Source: Gigaspora rosea
Lineage: Eukaryota > Glomeromycota > Glomeromycetes > Diversisporales > Gigasporaceae
DNA length: 64,000 nt
Direction of reading: 5' to 3'
Assembly (NCBI GenBank): GCA_003550325.1
Contig: QKWP01000367.1
Location: 1-64,000 of the forward strand
Under the pieces are notes generated by a model that was not told the DNA's origin, searched no databases, and was given only the letters and a program-made list of their open reading frames with translations. This document shows, piece by piece, positions 61,792 through 64,000 of the stretch. The position numbers and the translations under genes are program-made. Position 1 is the stretch's first letter. Every line of letters begins with the position of its first letter.

Positions 61792-63652
61792 CTAATCCCA
61801 CGAATTAACATATTCAATTATCTCATCATCATAATATGTGTCTTCATCATAATCTTCATAGTCATTTCTATAATTATTTTCATATTCATTTTCATCCAGA
61901 CTACCACTATTATCGCTACCATTATCATCATTGCTACTATTATCATCATCGCTACCATTATTGTCATCTTCATCGTCACCGTTGTCTTCATCGCTATAGT
62001 TATTAACATTATTGGCACCGTTATCATTATCGTTATCGTTATTATCGTTTTGGGTCAAGTCAACAACACTTTCACTGCCACTTTCGTTATCTTCATTAAT
62101 ATATATAAATTCACGATTTCTATTTCGAGCCTCTAGGTTATTAACCCAGTCATAATTGAACATTAAATCTTCTTCGGTTCCATTATGAGCAGTCGAGATT
62201 CCACAACACTTGAATGAACATTTGATAAGGGCGGGGTCAACTTGATTCCATGCTCTTAATACCCATTCAGCAACCAAGTTATAAGCGGGTCATTGGATAC
62301 GGCCTGTGCATGATAGTTTTTTAATTTCTTCTCCCATCCAATCGAGATAGAATTTGCGATACTTAAATTATATAATTAAAAATTAAAAATTTTATATTAC
62401 ACAAAAAAAAAAATATTATTTTTACTCAACTTCAAAAAAAATTGAAAGTTTAACCCATGCGATAGATATAAAATTTAGTTAATAAAAAAACATATAAATT
62501 GTAACGAATCATAATGATAATAAAATCAGGTTATTGGGGTTAGGGTCAGGTAGAGTTTAGATTAAATAAGAACCAAGTTTTTATAATCCGTGATAATTGC
62601 TTATAACTGAAATAGTAAAAAAAAGATGGCACGAGCTTTTAGAAATTTTTCTTTCAAAACCATTAGTCTGTTATAAAAGTTGGCTATATATATATTTTTT
62701 TTTAAAAAAAAATAAATATTATTTATTTACCTTATCTTTAAAGGACTTATTGATATATACGTCTAAAGGTTGCAATTTCTTAGTAAGTCCTTCTGGAATG
62801 ACTGCCATGTTAGTATTTTTTTATTAAATCGATTTTTAACCAAGTCTGTAAGATGGTCACTAAATGCATCCAAAACTAATAATGAACGAGGATCGATAGA
62901 CAAGGAAGCTCGATGGTTCCATATATTTTCAATCCAAAAAATCATTTCATCACTATTCATATATCCACTCAGATTGGCTCGTACAACAATACCGATGGAA
63001 ATGCTTGTCATGGTACATTTACTAATTTAAAAAGTATCATGGGAGGCAGCCTGGTTCTATCCGCTAAACAACTTAAAACAACTGTAAAATTAGATTTTTC
63101 ATAACTGGTTGTATGAATTCCAACAGTATGAGCACCAGTTTCTTCAAGCGTATAATTGCTAGGCATATCAAACGCTAATGGAGTTTCATCCATATTACCG
63201 ATAAGCGAAAAAGAATAATTGTATCGCATGCGATGACATAATATGTGACTCAAGAATTCATCTCTTTTAGGTTCTAAGTCTTCTGGTAATCTTTGTGCTA
63301 CAGTTGTTCGATGACGGTTGCTAAATTTATTACGACGCATAAAACCATCAATCCACTTGTTACTCCACCTGCATTCATTGATCGTTGGATAAAGAGAAAG
63401 AAAACGTGTTTGCTTTGCAAGTTGACTAGCTTTAGTTTTAACCATATAGTGAGTCACAATCTTTTGTTTTGATCGTAAAGATTTAACCCAGGTTTTAAGT
63501 TCATTTTCCAAAAGTGGATATTTAGGTCTCCCACCAATGTTTAACCATTTAATAGAGGGTGGTGCATTTTTTAATTCATTTTTTTGGTTTATCCATTCTC
63601 GCAGTTGTTTTGTAGTTATATTAAATCTTTCTGCAACACTTCGTTTACTAGC
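61792..63652 (-). pseudogene. CENP-B/pogo-family transposase, broken and 5'-truncated
   Basis: Minus-strand remains with N-terminal DNA-binding part (SKRSVAERFNITTKQLREWI, GGRPKYPLLENELKTWV), CENP-B domain (NKWIDGFMRRNKFSNRHRTT), then catalytic GNMDETPLAFDMP, SLLVLDAFSDHLTD and, in another frame, GLTKKLQPLDVYIN, so the classical third aspartate is kept. After a likely intron (about 62363-62731) it ends with YRKFYLDWMGEEIKKLS, AWNQVDPALIKCSFKCCGIS and an Asp/Asn-rich tail to 61792. At least two frameshifts (near 63010 and 62830) and two in-frame stops (one TGA near 62292) make it inactive. The N-terminus is cut at 63652, where the right arm begins. It is not close to the intact transposase at 11498, whose third acidic residue is E. 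Confidence 0.75.
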
Positions 63653-63654
63653 CG

Positions 63655-64000
63655 TGGGCCCCGATCATCAGATCTATATCTGTACAATAGACCCACGGGT
63701 CTATTGTAGGGTTTCAAAATTGGTGGAACATAACAGACCCGGATCTTGTATATGGCGATTTACGGTAAGATTCTTAACGATCATAAATTTCGTGCACTAA
63801 CGTGCACAATCGTTAAGATTCTTAACGATCATAATTTTCGTGCACTGACATGCATAATCGTTAAGATTCTTAACGATCATAATCAAAATTTTCGTGCTTT
63901 GACGTGCACAATCGTTAAGATTCTTAACGAAAGTTTCAGTTCACTAATGTAACGATCATCACAATCGTTAAGGTTCTTAACGATCATTTCTGTACAAAAT
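63655..64000. mobile_element. right inverted arm with 50-bp hairpin repeats, runs off the window
   Basis: Contains GACCCACGGGTC and GACCCGGATC words, GCGATTTACGGTAAG, then about five tandem units of ATCGTTAAGATTCTTAACGATC followed by TTTCGTGCACTNACGTGCAC. Each unit is a perfect or near-perfect palindrome. The arm is the inverted counterpart of 60381-60675 and continues past base 64000. Frames reading RALTCTIVKILNDHN here are repeat artefacts. Confidence 0.65.

Noticed and set aside
61818-62027. Met/Ile-rich 69-codon frame
   Set aside because: Out-of-frame shadow of the Asp/Asn-rich tail of the transposase pseudogene.
63746-63952. Protein with repeated ALTCTIVKILNDHN
   Set aside because: The repeat is palindromic transposon-arm DNA read in one frame.

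Overview
The window looks like nuclear DNA of an early-diverging filamentous fungus, most probably a Glomeromycotina species (Rhizophagus-like). It is very AT-rich, introns are short with GT...AG ends, and non-autonomous transposons are dense. The recognisable host genes are of types I associate with that group: a PAS/GAF hybrid histidine kinase with a tandem paralogue, a C2H2-like finger relative, and a secreted pepsin-type protease. This assignment rests on sequence character and family resemblance; no search was possible.

Layout. 0-8.2 kb: AT-rich, CpG-poor transposon debris with a pogo-type MITE, a hAT-like element and an old SINE copy. 8.2-14.8 kb: CpG-containing DNA with a structurally complete pogo-like DNA transposon (11255-14222, open 582-aa transposase, matching terminal repeats, TA duplication) and two MITEs. 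15.0-20.1 kb: hybrid histidine kinase, 15 exons and 1068 codons, cut off inside its second kinase core. 20.2-29.1 kb: CpG-poor block of foldback elements, hAT and other fossils, and a purine-only tract. 29.1-32.5 kb: a second, broken copy of the kinase, joined at 32478 to a broken transposase-like gene and followed by a broken zinc-finger gene. 36.0-39.4 kb: a tandem satellite of about 100-bp units carrying two nested MITEs. 40.2-46.6 kb: a word-rich element and an intact two-exon aspartic protease. 46.6-57.7 kb: nested foldback elements, a minisatellite, a 1-kb tRNA-headed SINE with a 15-bp target duplication, and a mariner fossil. 57.7-64 kb: a tandem duplication, a possible LTR fossil, and two inverted arms enclosing a Ras 3' exon, a satellite fragment and a CENP-B/pogo transposase pseudogene.

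Only three coding regions look uninterrupted: the pogo transposase, the first histidine kinase (3'-truncated relative to my picture of the family) and the aspartic protease. Most of the rest is transposable-element ecology. Two things stand out. One is a set of hAT-like elements that share an architecture but each carry a different repeated short word. The other is a roughly 100-bp module shared by otherwise different foldback elements and by a pogo-type MITE. The window also alternates sharply between CpG-poor and CpG-containing compartments.
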